Shown here: one piece after another, positions 8,668-16,962 of the stretch
Layout: each line of letters begins with the position of its first letter
Position numbering within the stretch: position 1 is the first letter of the stretch
DNA from: Candidatus Aminicenantes bacterium UBA4085
GTDB taxonomy: Bacteria; Acidobacteriota; Aminicenantia; Aminicenantales; UBA4085
Direction of reading: 5' to 3'
Assembly: GCA_002383325.1 (NCBI GenBank)
Contig: DFYJ01000139.1
Location: 5,602-35,480 of the forward strand
Length of the DNA: 29,879 bases
Notes under the pieces: generated by a model
The model's database searches: none
What the model saw: only the letters and a program-made list of their open reading frames with translations
What the model was told of the DNA's origin: nothing
Program-made: the position numbers and the translations under genes

Positions 8668-8844
8668 CCCCCGACCCCCACCGCCCCTATTTCGTCTCCA
8701 CCAGCAGCAGCTTGTTGTTGATTGATTCCGTCCCGCCGAATCCGTGCAGGGGAAATTTATGATGGTTCAGCCGGGCTGTCAATCGGGCATCGAGGTCACA
8801 AAATCGGCTTCCGCCCCGGAGCGCATGGGTGCTGCGGGGTTGAA
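8668..8844 (-). other. Intergenic stretch with possible remnant of a gene 3' end
   Basis: On the minus strand a frame without a convincing start reads ...NHHKFPLHGFGGTESINNK and continues to a TAG near 8690. It looks like the tail of a lost coding sequence, but I recognise no family and it may be chance. Nothing else was seen between the ATPase stop and the half-repeat. Confidence 0.2.
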
Positions 8845-8870
8845 AATGTCAAATGTCAAGACCTGACCCC
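8845..8870 (+). repeat. Half-element of the repeat family (TGTCAA subtype)
   Basis: Reads AATGTCAAATGTCAAGAC and on to the constant end CTGACCCC at 8870. It matches the right arm of the elements at 22232-22280 and 25533-25664. No left arm is found upstream. Its right edge forms the TAG stop of the convergent FG-GAP protein gene at 8870. Confidence 0.85.
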
Positions 8871-10153
8871 TATTGGGGAGTCGCGGTCCATTTCTTCCCG
8901 CTCCAGTAAAGGGCCTTGTCCTTAAGCGACGGCAGCTCCCGGTCGCCCGCCCCGGCTCCCAGCCTGCCTTCCCGAAGGAGCTGGCCGTATTTTTGTTGAT
9001 AGACAGCCGTCGTCTTGACCGCCGCAATGGCCAACGCGGGGTCGAGCTCAAAATGCAGGCAGCTGTGGATGGTCATGGTCTTGATCCGGCCGTCGGCCAT
9101 GATATTGATCCAGCGCATGGACTCTCGCTCCGGGAATAGCATATGGACAAGCTCCGTGCCCGCCTCGAGATCCCGGCAGATATATCTCTCGTCCATCTGC
9201 GGCGATCCGCCCCGGATATGGCCCGGATCGAAAGCGATCAGGCAGGCCTTGCCGTACTCGTTGTTGGTGCCGACGACGAGCAATTCCGGGCGCCCGTCCG
9301 AGTTGATGTCCGCGGAGGCCATGTCGATTAGCCGCCCGTAGTTCCAATATTCGCCGATCACGCTCCCCGCGGCATCGAGTACGGCCAACTGCGTGGGGGG
9401 ATCGTCCACATGCGCGCTGATGACGCAGATCTCTAGGCTCCCATCGCCGTTCATATCGAACGCGCCGATGCCCTCGATCATGAAGTCGGCGGAAATCGCG
9501 CCCGTCCCGTACACGCGCCGCCTCCCGGCCGCAAATTCCCACAGCTTGTTGCCGCGCTTATCCAGGCAGTAGAGCCGCCCTTCCCCGTATCCGCTCCTGG
9601 TTTGGGTGCTGAAGATGACCTCGGGCTCCTCGTCGTTGTTGATGTCGGCGATCAGAATGATCGGCCATTTGATGATATTCTCTTCGTTGAGCGTTCTGAC
9701 CGGGAATCGCTCCCGGTAGAACTCCTCTTTTTCAAGTCCCGGCAGCCCGGAGTCGAAGCGCCCGATCTCCTTCTTCTCTTTGTTCAGGATGCGGAGCACG
9801 GATCCGTCGATTCTAAAATCGGCCGCTTTGGCGTCGTGCGAGGTCGCCCTCAAAATCACCCCGAAGCCCAGGATCAGAACGAGGATGGCCCCGGCGAAAT
9901 ACCACGCCGTCTTTCCGACCGCCCCTTTCTTCGCGATCGGCGCTTCTGCCAGCGCCGCCTTGCTCCCGCTTTGCCGGAACCAGGCGTCCAGCTCGGGCTT
10001 ATAGGCGAAAACGCGGGAGCTGGAGCCCCCCTCCAAGCGATAGACAGGCAGCCCGCTCTCTTTCTCGAGCCGCCGGCATGTCCGCTCGGAATAGCCCAAA
10101 TACTTTGTGATCTCTTTCCATGACGACAGCTTCGATTCGCTCGGATAGTCCAT
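8870..10153 (-). CDS. Membrane protein with N-terminal HTH, one TM helix and FG-GAP/VCBS-type repeats
   Basis: From the chosen start, residues 9-60 (SSWKEITKYLGYSERTCRRL... then VFAYKPELDAWFRQ) form a MerR/excisionase-like helix-turn-helix of the type often seen at the N-terminus of Acidobacteriota membrane proteins. A single TM helix follows (about 85-103). The rest carries FG-GAP-like calcium-binding repeats: IADINNDEEPEV, FDMNGDGSLEI and ADINSDGRPEL. The likely topology is a cytoplasmic DNA-binding domain and an extracytoplasmic propeller, suggesting one-component sensing across the membrane (inferred). ATG at 10153 is chosen because AGGG lies 6 bases upstream; ATGs at 10159 and 10189 are alternatives, and the frame stays open to 10360. 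The stop TAG is made at the junction with a half-repeat. Confidence 0.75.
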   Translation of the reverse strand: MDYPSESKLSSWKEITKYLGYSERTCRRLEKESGLPVYRLEGGSSSRVFAYKPELDAWFRQSGSKAALAEAPIAKKGAVGKTAWYFAGAILVLILGFGVILRATSHDAKAADFRIDGSVLRILNKEKKEIGRFDSGLPGLEKEEFYRERFPVRTLNEENIIKWPIILIADINNDEEPEVIFSTQTRSGYGEGRLYCLDKRGNKLWEFAAGRRRVYGTGAISADFMIEGIGAFDMNGDGSLEICVISAHVDDPPTQLAVLDAAGSVIGEYWNYGRLIDMASADINSDGRPELLVVGTNNEYGKACLIAFDPGHIRGGSPQMDERYICRDLEAGTELVHMLFPERESMRWINIMADGRIKTMTIHSCLHFELDPALAIAAVKTTAVYQQKYGQLLREGRLGAGAGDRELPSLKDKALYWSGKKWTATPQ

Positions 10154-10397
10154 ATCCATCCCTAACGCGGAATTATGGACGCCTTTCATATCATACCCAA
10201 CGCATAATCCGCAAACCCCGCCAGCCGAAAACGGGCCCTTGACTGGCCCAGCCGCTTCTCCGCTCCTGCCCCCGGACATCTGCGGAAATAGGCGGTCAAA
10301 TGCGGCCAAGTCCAAGCCAAGGCTTGACTTGCGCAGAGCCGCGGCCGAACGTGCTGGCAAGCGTACCCGGTACGAAAATTTTCAAAGGAGCACGTGC
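10154..10397. promoter_or_regulatory. Divergent intergenic region with short palindromes
   Basis: This region separates two divergently transcribed genes. It contains CGTACCCGGTACG (10362-10374), a perfect 13-base palindrome around a central C, directly followed by GAAAATTTTC (10374-10383) and the ribosome-binding site AAAGGAG (10384-10390). No clear -35/-10 pair stands out. The palindromes could be an operator or a leader hairpin for the + strand gene. Confidence 0.35.
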
Positions 10398-11966
10398 ATG
10401 TGGAGAAAGCTTATCGCGGGCTTTATGTTCAGCCTTCTTGTCTTGGCCTTGCCGGCCTTGGCTCAAGGCGTCGATCCCCAGGAGATAGGAGGCCGAGTCG
10501 TCTTCATGTCCACCCGGGACGGCCATGAGAACCTGTATGTCCTCGACCTGACGACCAACCAGACCAGGCAGTTGACCTTCTTCCCCGGCGTCAAGGGGAT
10601 TCTCGGGGTCGATACGGCGCGATGGTCTCCCGACGGCCGGAAAATCGCCTTCGCGGGCCGAACCGTCTTGGACGGAAGCAGCTGGGAGATCTACCTCATC
10701 GATCCGGGCGCACCCGCGGATCCCGAAATGACGAACATCCGCCAACTCACGGACTACCCCGACGGCAAATTCGCCTATCTCCCGAATTGGGATCCTTCTG
10801 ATTCGAATGTCCTGTACTACATACGGGCCGATCCCTACCCCTCCGAAGTCTATCGTCTGGATCTTGAAAGCAACGAGCTTCGCAGGATTCCGAATTCCAG
10901 CGGGCTGAACAACTACAATTACTGCCTTGCGCCTGACGGCGATCGCATTCTCTTCAGCCGTTCGAGCGCTGGGGGGATTACCTCGTGGATGTACACGGGA
11001 TATCAAGACATGCTCGGATTCGGAGAGGAGATCCTGCTGCCGACCGACGGCATCCCCGAATGGGTCGGCGACATCAATCCCACGGATGAATGGATTCTCT
11101 ATTATGAAGACGCCGCCGGCGGGCTGCAATTTTACAAGATGGACAAGTTCGGCCAGAACAGAGTTTTCCTGGGTCGCTTCTCTTCCTCCGGGGGGAATCT
11201 CTGGCCCGTCTGGACGATCGGCGGCAACACAGGTCCCATCATTTTCGAATGCAGCTATTTTGGAAACCGCGAAATCGTCGCCAGGCTCGCCAATGGATCG
11301 CCTTTGCCGGGAAGCTTGACGAATCTGACGGACAATCCATCGGCGGACAGGTTCCCCGACTGGACGCCCACGGGCTGGAACTCGGCCCCCATCGCCGTTG
11401 CGAAGGACCTGAGCCTGCCCGCCGGGGCGAACTGCCAGGCCAAGGCCGCGGCCCTGGACTTCGACAACGGATCGAGCGATCCGGACGGAGACCAGTTGAC
11501 CTTCGCGATCTCTCCCGAGGGTCCCTATCCGCTTGGCGAGACCGCCGTCACCCTGACCGTCACCGACGAAAACGGGGTCTCGGCCCAGGCAACGGCCCTG
11601 GTGACGGTCTACGATGAGACGGCCCCTATCATCCAGTCGATCACGGCCGATCCGGCCGCCCTCTGGTCGCCGAACCACAAGATGGTCCCTGTGACCATCA
11701 CGGTCAGCGCCACGGACGGCTGCTCCGGCCCGGTCACCAGTCGGATCATGTCGGTCGAGAGCAATGAGCCCGAGGATGGCCTGGGCGACGGGGATACGGC
11801 GCCGGATTGGGAAATCACGAGCGCCCTGACCCTGAACCTGCGGGCCGAGCGCTCGGGTACCGGCGACGGACGGATCTACACCATCATGGTCGAATGCAAG
11901 GATGCGGCCGGCAACATCATGACCGGCACGGTGACGGTGGCCGTGCCCAAGAGCAAGGGCCGCTAG
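10398..11966 (+). CDS. Secreted TolB-like beta-propeller protein with C-terminal Ig-like domains
   Basis: 522 residues. A signal peptide (MWRKLIAGFMFSLLVLALPALAQG) supports the ATG at 10398, which has AAAGGAG 7 bases upstream. Residues about 30-340 contain PD40/TolB-type propeller blades such as FMSTRDGHENLYVLDLTTNQ, ARWSPDGRKIAFAG, YCLAPDGDRILFSR and a final PDWTPTGWN. Residues about 345-520 are Ig/HYR-like, with SSDPDGDQLTF, YPLGETAVTLTVTDENG, the WSPNHKMVPVTITV motif and ECKDAAGN. It is probably exported to the periplasm or outside and may bind protein or glycan. It has no catalytic motif that I recognise. It is divergent from the HTH-FG-GAP gene and followed by a strong GC hairpin. Confidence 0.8.
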   Translation: MWRKLIAGFMFSLLVLALPALAQGVDPQEIGGRVVFMSTRDGHENLYVLDLTTNQTRQLTFFPGVKGILGVDTARWSPDGRKIAFAGRTVLDGSSWEIYLIDPGAPADPEMTNIRQLTDYPDGKFAYLPNWDPSDSNVLYYIRADPYPSEVYRLDLESNELRRIPNSSGLNNYNYCLAPDGDRILFSRSSAGGITSWMYTGYQDMLGFGEEILLPTDGIPEWVGDINPTDEWILYYEDAAGGLQFYKMDKFGQNRVFLGRFSSSGGNLWPVWTIGGNTGPIIFECSYFGNREIVARLANGSPLPGSLTNLTDNPSADRFPDWTPTGWNSAPIAVAKDLSLPAGANCQAKAAALDFDNGSSDPDGDQLTFAISPEGPYPLGETAVTLTVTDENGVSAQATALVTVYDETAPIIQSITADPAALWSPNHKMVPVTITVSATDGCSGPVTSRIMSVESNEPEDGLGDGDTAPDWEITSALTLNLRAERSGTGDGRIYTIMVECKDAAGNIMTGTVTVAVPKSKGR

Positions 11967-11999
11967 GAAGCTGTTGTAAGCACTTGGGGAGTTGCTCCA

Positions 12000-12030
12000 G
12001 GGGGCGGCCGCCCGCGGGCCGCCCCCCTTT
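12000..12030 (+). terminator. Putative intrinsic terminator
   Basis: The arms GGGGGCGGCC (12000-12009) and GGCCGCCCCC (12017-12026) are perfect complements with a 7-base loop, followed by C and TTT. The stem is very stable, but the T-run is short, so termination may be partial. It lies 33 bases after the stop of the propeller gene. Confidence 0.6.
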
Positions 12031-12154
12031 CCTATCGGCGCCCATTTCTGGTATAAACCGTCTCGGGGGTTGGTCGAGCCGTGTCGCTCCAGCCTGCCCT
12101 TGCCCGCCCTTGCCCACTCGATGGCCCTGCGGCCTCGCCGGCTCGTCGTCTTGA

Positions 12155-12184
12155 TTGACAGCCGCCGAGATTCTGGGCTATATG
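12155..12184 (+). promoter_or_regulatory. Putative sigma-70 promoter for the WbaP-type gene
   Basis: A consensus TTGACA (12155-12160) is followed after 18 bases by TATATG (12179-12184), or after 17 by CTATAT. The start codon at 12216 is about 25 bases beyond the predicted transcription start. No clear Shine-Dalgarno sequence precedes that ATG. Confidence 0.6.
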
Positions 12185-12215
12185 GGGGAGCGATCAGCCT
12201 TATCCGTGCGCGCAC

Positions 12216-13640
12216 ATGCTGAAAAAGATCATCAGCCTCGGCTTCCTGGTGACCTCGGACGTCGCCGCCCTGGCCGTGGCCTTCCTGGCCGCCTACTTCC
12301 TGCGCCGCGATATCCTGCCCCTGCTCTTCTCCTCGATCCTGGTCTGGCCGGCCCTGTCCGGGCCGTTTCTGGCCAACGCCTACTACCTCCTGGCCTGGAT
12401 CCTTGTCTTTGCCTACGAAAAGCTCTACACCAAGCGCTATTCGCACTGGGACGAGACGCGCCTTCTGGTCAAGAGCTCGCTCATGGCCATGATTCTGGTC
12501 CTGGCGGCGGCGGTCCTGACCCAGAAATCACTGCCCTTCTCGCGCATCATCCTGGTCCTGATGGGCCTGTTCAGCTTCTTCACCCTCCCGGCGGCCCGCT
12601 TCCTGACCAAGCGTCTCCTGGTCGGCCTCCATCTCTGGGAGAAGCGGGTCCTGATCATCGGCTCCCGCAACGGCACCAGCGAGGTCATCAAAGCGATTCG
12701 GCGCAATCGATCCCTGGGCTTCCGCATCGTCGGCTGCCTGACCGACAACGAGGCCGAGGTCGGCCGCACCACCGACGGCGTTCCCATCCTCGGCCACTAC
12801 GACGACATCGAGGAATGGAAGGAGAAGATCCCCTTCGAGGACATCGTCGTCACCTTCCCCGACATCCCCCGGGCCCGGATGGTGGAGCTTCTCCGCCGCT
12901 GGGACGGGGTCAGCGAGACGATCCGCTACATCCCCCGCACCGGCGACCTGATCACGGCCGGAGTGGAGCTGGAGAACATCGGCCGCGTCCTGACCCTGGC
13001 CGTGCGCAAGAACCTGCACAAGCCTTGGAACATCTTCTTCAAGAACACCTTCGAGTATATCCTGGCCATCGTCTCCTTCATCGTCCTGCTGCCCGTGATG
13101 GTCCTCATCGCCGCGGCCATCAAGATCGATTCCCGCGGGCCGGTCCTCTTCCTGCAAGAGCGCTGCGGGCGGCGCAACAAGCCCATCCGGATCATCAAGT
13201 TCCGGACCATGTTCGTCGACTCCGAGGCCCATCTGCGCGACCTGCTGGCCCGCGACCCCCAGGCCCGCGAGGAATGGGAGCGCTTCAAGAAGATCAAGTC
13301 GGGCGACCCCCGCGTCACCCGCATCGGCCGCTTCCTGCGCCGCTTCAGCCTGGACGAGCTGCCCCAGCTCCTCAACGTCCTGCGGGGGCACATGAGTATT
13401 GTCGGCCCGCGGCCCTACCTGCGGGAAGAGGTCGAGTCGATCCAGCCCCACCCGGTCATCCTGTTCGAGGTCAAGCCCGGCATCACCGGCCTGTGGCAGA
13501 CCAGCGGCCGCTCCGAGTTGACCTTCCAGGACCGGATCAAGCTCGACGAGCGCTACGTCCGCAACTGGTCCATCTGGCTGGACCTGCTGATCCTGGCCAA
13601 GACCGTGGTGGTGGCGGCCGGCGGCAAGGGCGCCTTCTAA
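12216..13640 (+). CDS. Polyprenyl-phosphate glycosyl-1-phosphate transferase (WbaP family)
   Basis: Transfers a sugar-1-phosphate from a nucleotide sugar to undecaprenyl phosphate, starting a surface polysaccharide repeat unit at the inner membrane. The 474 residues show the usual WbaP order: about four TM helices (7-130), a Rossmann-like CoA-binding domain (VLIIGSRNGTSEVIKAI, 145-161), a membrane segment (281-303) and the catalytic bacterial sugar transferase domain. The last has GPVLFLQERCGRRNK, IIKFRTM, DPRVTRIGRFLRRFSLDELP with the catalytic Asp380-Glu381 pair, GHMSIVGPRP and PGITGLWQTSGRSELTF. The sugar (often galactose or glucose) cannot be read from sequence. It is convergent with, and overlaps by 4 bases, the glycosyltransferase gene at 13637. 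Confidence 0.93.
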   Translation: MLKKIISLGFLVTSDVAALAVAFLAAYFLRRDILPLLFSSILVWPALSGPFLANAYYLLAWILVFAYEKLYTKRYSHWDETRLLVKSSLMAMILVLAAAVLTQKSLPFSRIILVLMGLFSFFTLPAARFLTKRLLVGLHLWEKRVLIIGSRNGTSEVIKAIRRNRSLGFRIVGCLTDNEAEVGRTTDGVPILGHYDDIEEWKEKIPFEDIVVTFPDIPRARMVELLRRWDGVSETIRYIPRTGDLITAGVELENIGRVLTLAVRKNLHKPWNIFFKNTFEYILAIVSFIVLLPVMVLIAAAIKIDSRGPVLFLQERCGRRNKPIRIIKFRTMFVDSEAHLRDLLARDPQAREEWERFKKIKSGDPRVTRIGRFLRRFSLDELPQLLNVLRGHMSIVGPRPYLREEVESIQPHPVILFEVKPGITGLWQTSGRSELTFQDRIKLDERYVRNWSIWLDLLILAKTVVVAAGGKGAF

Positions 13641-14734
13641 GAGGGGAGCTTCCGGAAGAGGGCTTCGTATCCGTCGGTCACGCGATCCCAATCGTAGCGC
13701 TCGCGGATGATGCGGCGCGACGCCTCGCGGCCTTCCTGAAGGGCTTCCGGATGTCCGACCGCCCAGCGCATCTCGGCCAGCAGAGACTCCGTCGTCTTGG
13801 CGAAATAGCGGGCCTTATCGCCCGCCACCTCGCGGTTGTAGACGACGTCACGGGCCAGCGCGAAGGAGCCGGCCGCCATGGCCTGCAGGAGTCCGGGGTT
13901 GGTCCCGCCCGCCTCGTTGCCGTGGATGTAGGCATAGCTGTGGCAGAGAAGCTCCCGCAGGACATCCGGATCGTAGCAGAAGCCCAGGAAGCGGACGCGC
14001 GGATCCTTCGTCTTGCGCAGGCTGTCCACATACCCCGAGCGATAGGTGCTGCCGCCGATGAGAACCAGGTTCTTATCGGTTTCCAGCCTTTCGAAGGCCC
14101 GCAGGGTCAGGTGGATGTTGTTCTCGGGCTCGAAGCGGGCCATCTGTAGAAAGTAGCCCCGCGATCTCAGCCCTTGTCGGATTAGGATCTCCGGCGCCCT
14201 TGATTCCAGCTGCGGCGCCCCGTAGGAGAGAAAGACCGTCTCCCGGCCGTGCCGCTCGCGGTAGTAGTCTTGGATGGCCCGGGAGTCGCTGATCAGAGGG
14301 ATGGGCAGCCGCACCGCCAGCCGCTCGGCCAGGGCGAAATAGCGGTGTCCCAGCCCGACCCACTTCTGGCGGGCCCATTCGATGCCGTCCATATGCAGCA
14401 CGATCCGGAGGCCCATCCAGGCCGGCACGGCCAGCAGGGGAGAGCTGGCGTAATTGAAGACCAGGATGACGTCGTTGCGGCGCGCGAAGAGGGCGTGCAG
14501 AAGGGCCAGCATCACGTGGGACAAAGTCTCCAGTGAGCGCAGGCGGATGACGGGCAGGTGGACCAGCTTCATCCCGAGATAGTTGGATAGCCGAGTCTTT
14601 TCGGGACCCCGCCGGCAATAGACGCACACGTCGTGCCCGCGAGCGGCCAGGCGCTTGCCCAGCTCCTCGGCGCAGGTTTCGAAGCCGCCGTAGCGGGCCG
14701 GCACGCCGCGGGTTCCCACGAAGGCGATGCGCAT
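13637..14734 (-). CDS. GT4 glycosyltransferase with DUF1972 N-terminus (rhamnosyltransferase-like)
   Basis: 365 residues. MRIAFVGTRGVPARYGGFET (1-20) is the hallmark N-terminal block of the DUF1972/WchF-Cps2T type glycosyltransferases, several of which are beta-1,4-rhamnosyltransferases. Other features are the acceptor-side segment HMDGIEWARQKW, the SDSRAIQDYY segment and the C-terminal GT-B donor region with YAYIHGNEAGGTNPGLLQAMAAG. It is predicted to be cytosolic and membrane-peripheral, acting on the lipid-linked glycan. Only four bases separate the ATG from the preceding gene's stop at 14739, so the genes are co-transcribed and probably translationally coupled. Rhamnose specificity is an inference supported by rfbA/rfbC in the window. 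Confidence 0.88.
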   Translation of the reverse strand: MRIAFVGTRGVPARYGGFETCAEELGKRLAARGHDVCVYCRRGPEKTRLSNYLGMKLVHLPVIRLRSLETLSHVMLALLHALFARRNDVILVFNYASSPLLAVPAWMGLRIVLHMDGIEWARQKWVGLGHRYFALAERLAVRLPIPLISDSRAIQDYYRERHGRETVFLSYGAPQLESRAPEILIRQGLRSRGYFLQMARFEPENNIHLTLRAFERLETDKNLVLIGGSTYRSGYVDSLRKTKDPRVRFLGFCYDPDVLRELLCHSYAYIHGNEAGGTNPGLLQAMAAGSFALARDVVYNREVAGDKARYFAKTTESLLAEMRWAVGHPEALQEGREASRRIIRERYDWDRVTDGYEALFRKLPS

Positions 14735-14738
14735 GGTC

Positions 14739-16130
14739 CTATCGTCCGATAAGCCGCCTCAGGCGCAGCAGCAGCCGCGACGGCGGACGGCCGTCCGCCG
14801 GGCGGAGAAGGCGCCGGGCTATCTCCACGGCCTTATTATGACCCGAACGGCTGCCGACGGGAATCCGGTCCTTGCTTTTGCTGCCGGCGCGCGGCCTGGC
14901 CGGCGGGGGAGTCCGCAGGGTTTCCTCGCACCAGGCGACGAGCGGCGCGGCCATATCCCGCCATTGGAAGCGCTCGCGAACTTTTTCCAGGCGGGCCCGG
15001 ATGGCCGCCCGCCGTCCCTCGTCCCCGGCCAGGGCCAGAAGGCCGCGGACGATCCCGTCCTTGTCGCCCGATCCGACGACGACGCCCAGGTCCTCCCGGG
15101 CTATCAGGTCGGCGAAGTAGTCCCCCTCTGAGCAGAGGATGGGGCAGCCGTGCTTGATGTAATCGAGCATTCTCGTCCGGAAGGAATAGCGCGTCTCCAG
15201 ATGGGTCCGGTGGATGGACACCCCGATATCCGCCCGGCGGAAATAGCGGCCCCGCTCGGCGTAGGGGACCCAGCCGTCGTTGAAGAAGACCGCGTCCCTC
15301 AGAATGGGCGAGCCCTCGACGAAGCGTTTGGCTCCATCCCCCGTGTCCCAGCCCGGGATCTCGGGATTGGGGTGCGTGACGGACATGAACAGCAGCTTCA
15401 GCCGCGGCTCGGTCTCCCGGGCGATGGCCAGCGCCTCGAGCAGGGTCTGGGGATCGTACCAAGGCGTCAAGACGCCGCCCCAGAGCAGCATCAGGTCCGA
15501 TGGGCCGATTCCGGGGCAGAGAGGCTCCTGCGCCCCGCCTTCCGCTGCGGCGGCCGCGTCGCCGCCGTCGATCCCAAACGGCACGACGCTGATCAGCCGC
15601 TCGATGTCCGGCCCGGCTTCCATGAAGGCCGGATCGATCCGGCTCAGGCTCATCAGGGCCCCGGTGTAAAGATCCCTCTGCCGCTCCGAGGCGCACAGGA
15701 AATGGTCGGCCCTCAGGAGCAGCCCATTGGCCACGCGCAAATCGTGCAAATGGATCGCCTGCCGGTTCTGGAGAGTATGCCGTTCGGCGTGGTTGAATAG
15801 ATTTTCCAGGACGAACGGATCATAGATGTCGGCGATGATGACTTTGCCCAGGCCGGCCAAGGCGGGGACCTTCGACAGCACGTAGCCCTGCAGGAGGAGG
15901 ATTCGGGCTTCGCGGGCCGCTTCGATCAGGGGGGCCGGCCTGCGGAGCGAGTAGATCCGCGTCTTGAACGGCGCCGCCTCGAGCAGCGCGCCGCCTGGGG
16001 AATAGTCGGGAACGGCCAGCTCGACCGAGAACCGCCCGGCCAGGACCCGGCTCAGCTCCCAGGCCCTGATCCCGGGCCCGGCCATGAGGTCGCCCACGAC
16101 GTCGTCGCTGATGACCAGGATGTCGGTCAT
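14739..16130 (-). CDS. GT-B fold glycosyltransferase (GT4-like)
   Basis: 463 residues starting MTDILVISDDVVGDLMAGPG, followed by IRAWELSRVLAG, a common N-terminal pattern of GT4 family proteins. The C-terminal half has LLWGGVLTPWYDPQTLLEAL, LLFMSVTHPNPEIPGW, FFNDGWVPYAERGRYFRRADIGVSIHR and MLDYIKHGCPILCSEGDYFADLI, typical of the nucleotide-sugar-binding domain. ATG at 16130 overlaps the upstream stop as ATGA, so it is chosen over longer extensions. A basic tail (about 405-463) may hold it at the membrane. It is the middle gene of a three-gene minus-strand operon with another glycosyltransferase and a membrane protein. Donor and acceptor sugars are unknown. Confidence 0.85.
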   Translation of the reverse strand: MTDILVISDDVVGDLMAGPGIRAWELSRVLAGRFSVELAVPDYSPGGALLEAAPFKTRIYSLRRPAPLIEAAREARILLLQGYVLSKVPALAGLGKVIIADIYDPFVLENLFNHAERHTLQNRQAIHLHDLRVANGLLLRADHFLCASERQRDLYTGALMSLSRIDPAFMEAGPDIERLISVVPFGIDGGDAAAAAEGGAQEPLCPGIGPSDLMLLWGGVLTPWYDPQTLLEALAIARETEPRLKLLFMSVTHPNPEIPGWDTGDGAKRFVEGSPILRDAVFFNDGWVPYAERGRYFRRADIGVSIHRTHLETRYSFRTRMLDYIKHGCPILCSEGDYFADLIAREDLGVVVGSGDKDGIVRGLLALAGDEGRRAAIRARLEKVRERFQWRDMAAPLVAWCEETLRTPPPARPRAGSKSKDRIPVGSRSGHNKAVEIARRLLRPADGRPPSRLLLRLRRLIGR

Positions 16131-16897
16131 GGGCGCCTCGCGTCGGCGGGAGGTTGGCGGTCGGGGCCTGTGCCGGCGAACATCCCGGGCAGATGCCGGA
16201 GAAGGGCGGCCAGCGAGGCTTCCAGCGCCAGGAGCACCAGCCAGAAGAAGAGCGGCGAGCCGAAGGGTCCCGGCTTGCGCCTGGTGATGCGCCCGACGGA
16301 CTCGGCGATGGTCCGGGAGGAGTAGGTGCGGAACGTGCAGTCGCCTCCGTTCACTTTCCCTTTGATCAGCAGGTCCCCGGCCGGATAGATGTCCGCCTCG
16401 TTGATCCACACGCAGCCCGGGGCTTCGGGGTCGGGGTCGGCGGCCAGGATCTCGAAGGCGTAGGACTTGCCCTTGGAATCAGGGATGGGCGGAAAGGAGA
16501 ACGTCTGGTAGAGATTGTCCTTGATCTCGGCGCCCCTGACCCTGACCGTGCGCACGTCGGCCGCCGGGTCGGCCGGGAAGGGCCATTCGCGTAGGCGGAG
16601 TATGACCTCGCCCCCGAGCGTCTTGTGATGGGTCCCCAGCATAATGTCAATGCGGTTCAGGCGGTTCAGGCCGGACTTGAAAGTCTGCCCAATGGCGAAA
16701 TCGACCCTGTAATTGAGGGAAGGCTTGGTGTTCGGGTAGATCTCCAAGTCCATGGTGTCGTGGCGCCGGAGGAAGATCAGGTAGAGCTGGGTCAGGAGGA
16801 AGACCGCCGCTAGAACAGTTCCCAGCCGCCTCTCCTTCGCGCCGGTCATCCGCATCATCCTGGGGCCCATTTTATCGGATTCCGGGTCGAAATGCAT
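16127..16897 (-). CDS. Membrane protein of unknown function with extracytoplasmic domain
   Basis: I do not recognise a named family. About 256 residues: an N-terminal TM helix (LGTVLAAVFLLTQLYLIFL), an extracytoplasmic region with a beta-rich jelly-roll look (FAIGQTFKSGLNRLNRIDIM, VILRLREWPFP, YAFEILAADPDPEAPG) and a second TM helix close to the C-terminus (SPLFFWLVLLALEASLAALL). The middle region may bind carbohydrate, which is a guess from context. GTG and ATG choices are several: 16897 has GGGGGG four bases upstream, while ATGs at 16870, 16858 and 16855 and an extension to 16954 are also open. It is the first gene of the operon that continues with two glycosyltransferases; its TGA overlaps the next ATG. 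Confidence 0.6.
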   Translation of the reverse strand: MHFDPESDKMGPRMMRMTGAKERRLGTVLAAVFLLTQLYLIFLRRHDTMDLEIYPNTKPSLNYRVDFAIGQTFKSGLNRLNRIDIMLGTHHKTLGGEVILRLREWPFPADPAADVRTVRVRGAEIKDNLYQTFSFPPIPDSKGKSYAFEILAADPDPEAPGCVWINEADIYPAGDLLIKGKVNGGDCTFRTYSSRTIAESVGRITRRKPGPFGSPLFFWLVLLALEASLAALLRHLPGMFAGTGPDRQPPADARRP

Positions 16898-16908
16898 CCG
16901 TCCCCCCG

Positions 16909-16936
16909 TTGACTCGTTATAGATTCGTGCGATAAT
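16909..16936 (+). promoter_or_regulatory. Putative sigma-70 promoter of lptD
   Basis: TTGACT (16909-16914) and GATAAT (16931-16936) are spaced by 16 bases. The predicted start is about 20 bases before the lptD ATG at 16963. The region is divergent, so the promoter for the minus-strand operon must overlap it, but no clear minus-strand pair was seen. Confidence 0.6.
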
Positions 16937-16962
16937 GAGCCCATAATTAGGCAAGACAGGTC

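Noticed and set aside
8661..8685. CCTGACCCCCGACCCCCAC as another copy of the repeat end
   Set aside because: Only the short C-rich part matches; the AAGA of the core is missing and the first part is ATPase coding sequence.
12052..12057. TATAAA as a further -10 box ahead of the WbaP-type gene
   Set aside because: No acceptable -35 at the right distance, and the TTGACA promoter at 12155 is much better.
10296..12446. 716-codon open frame on the minus strand
   Set aside because: It runs antisense to the propeller gene with its clear signal peptide and domain motifs. The composition is low-complexity and typical of shadow frames in GC-rich DNA.
12155..14149. 664-codon open frame on the plus strand
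   Set aside because: It is a P/R/G-rich shadow of the WbaP gene and of the antisense side of the glycosyltransferase; no protein-like motifs.
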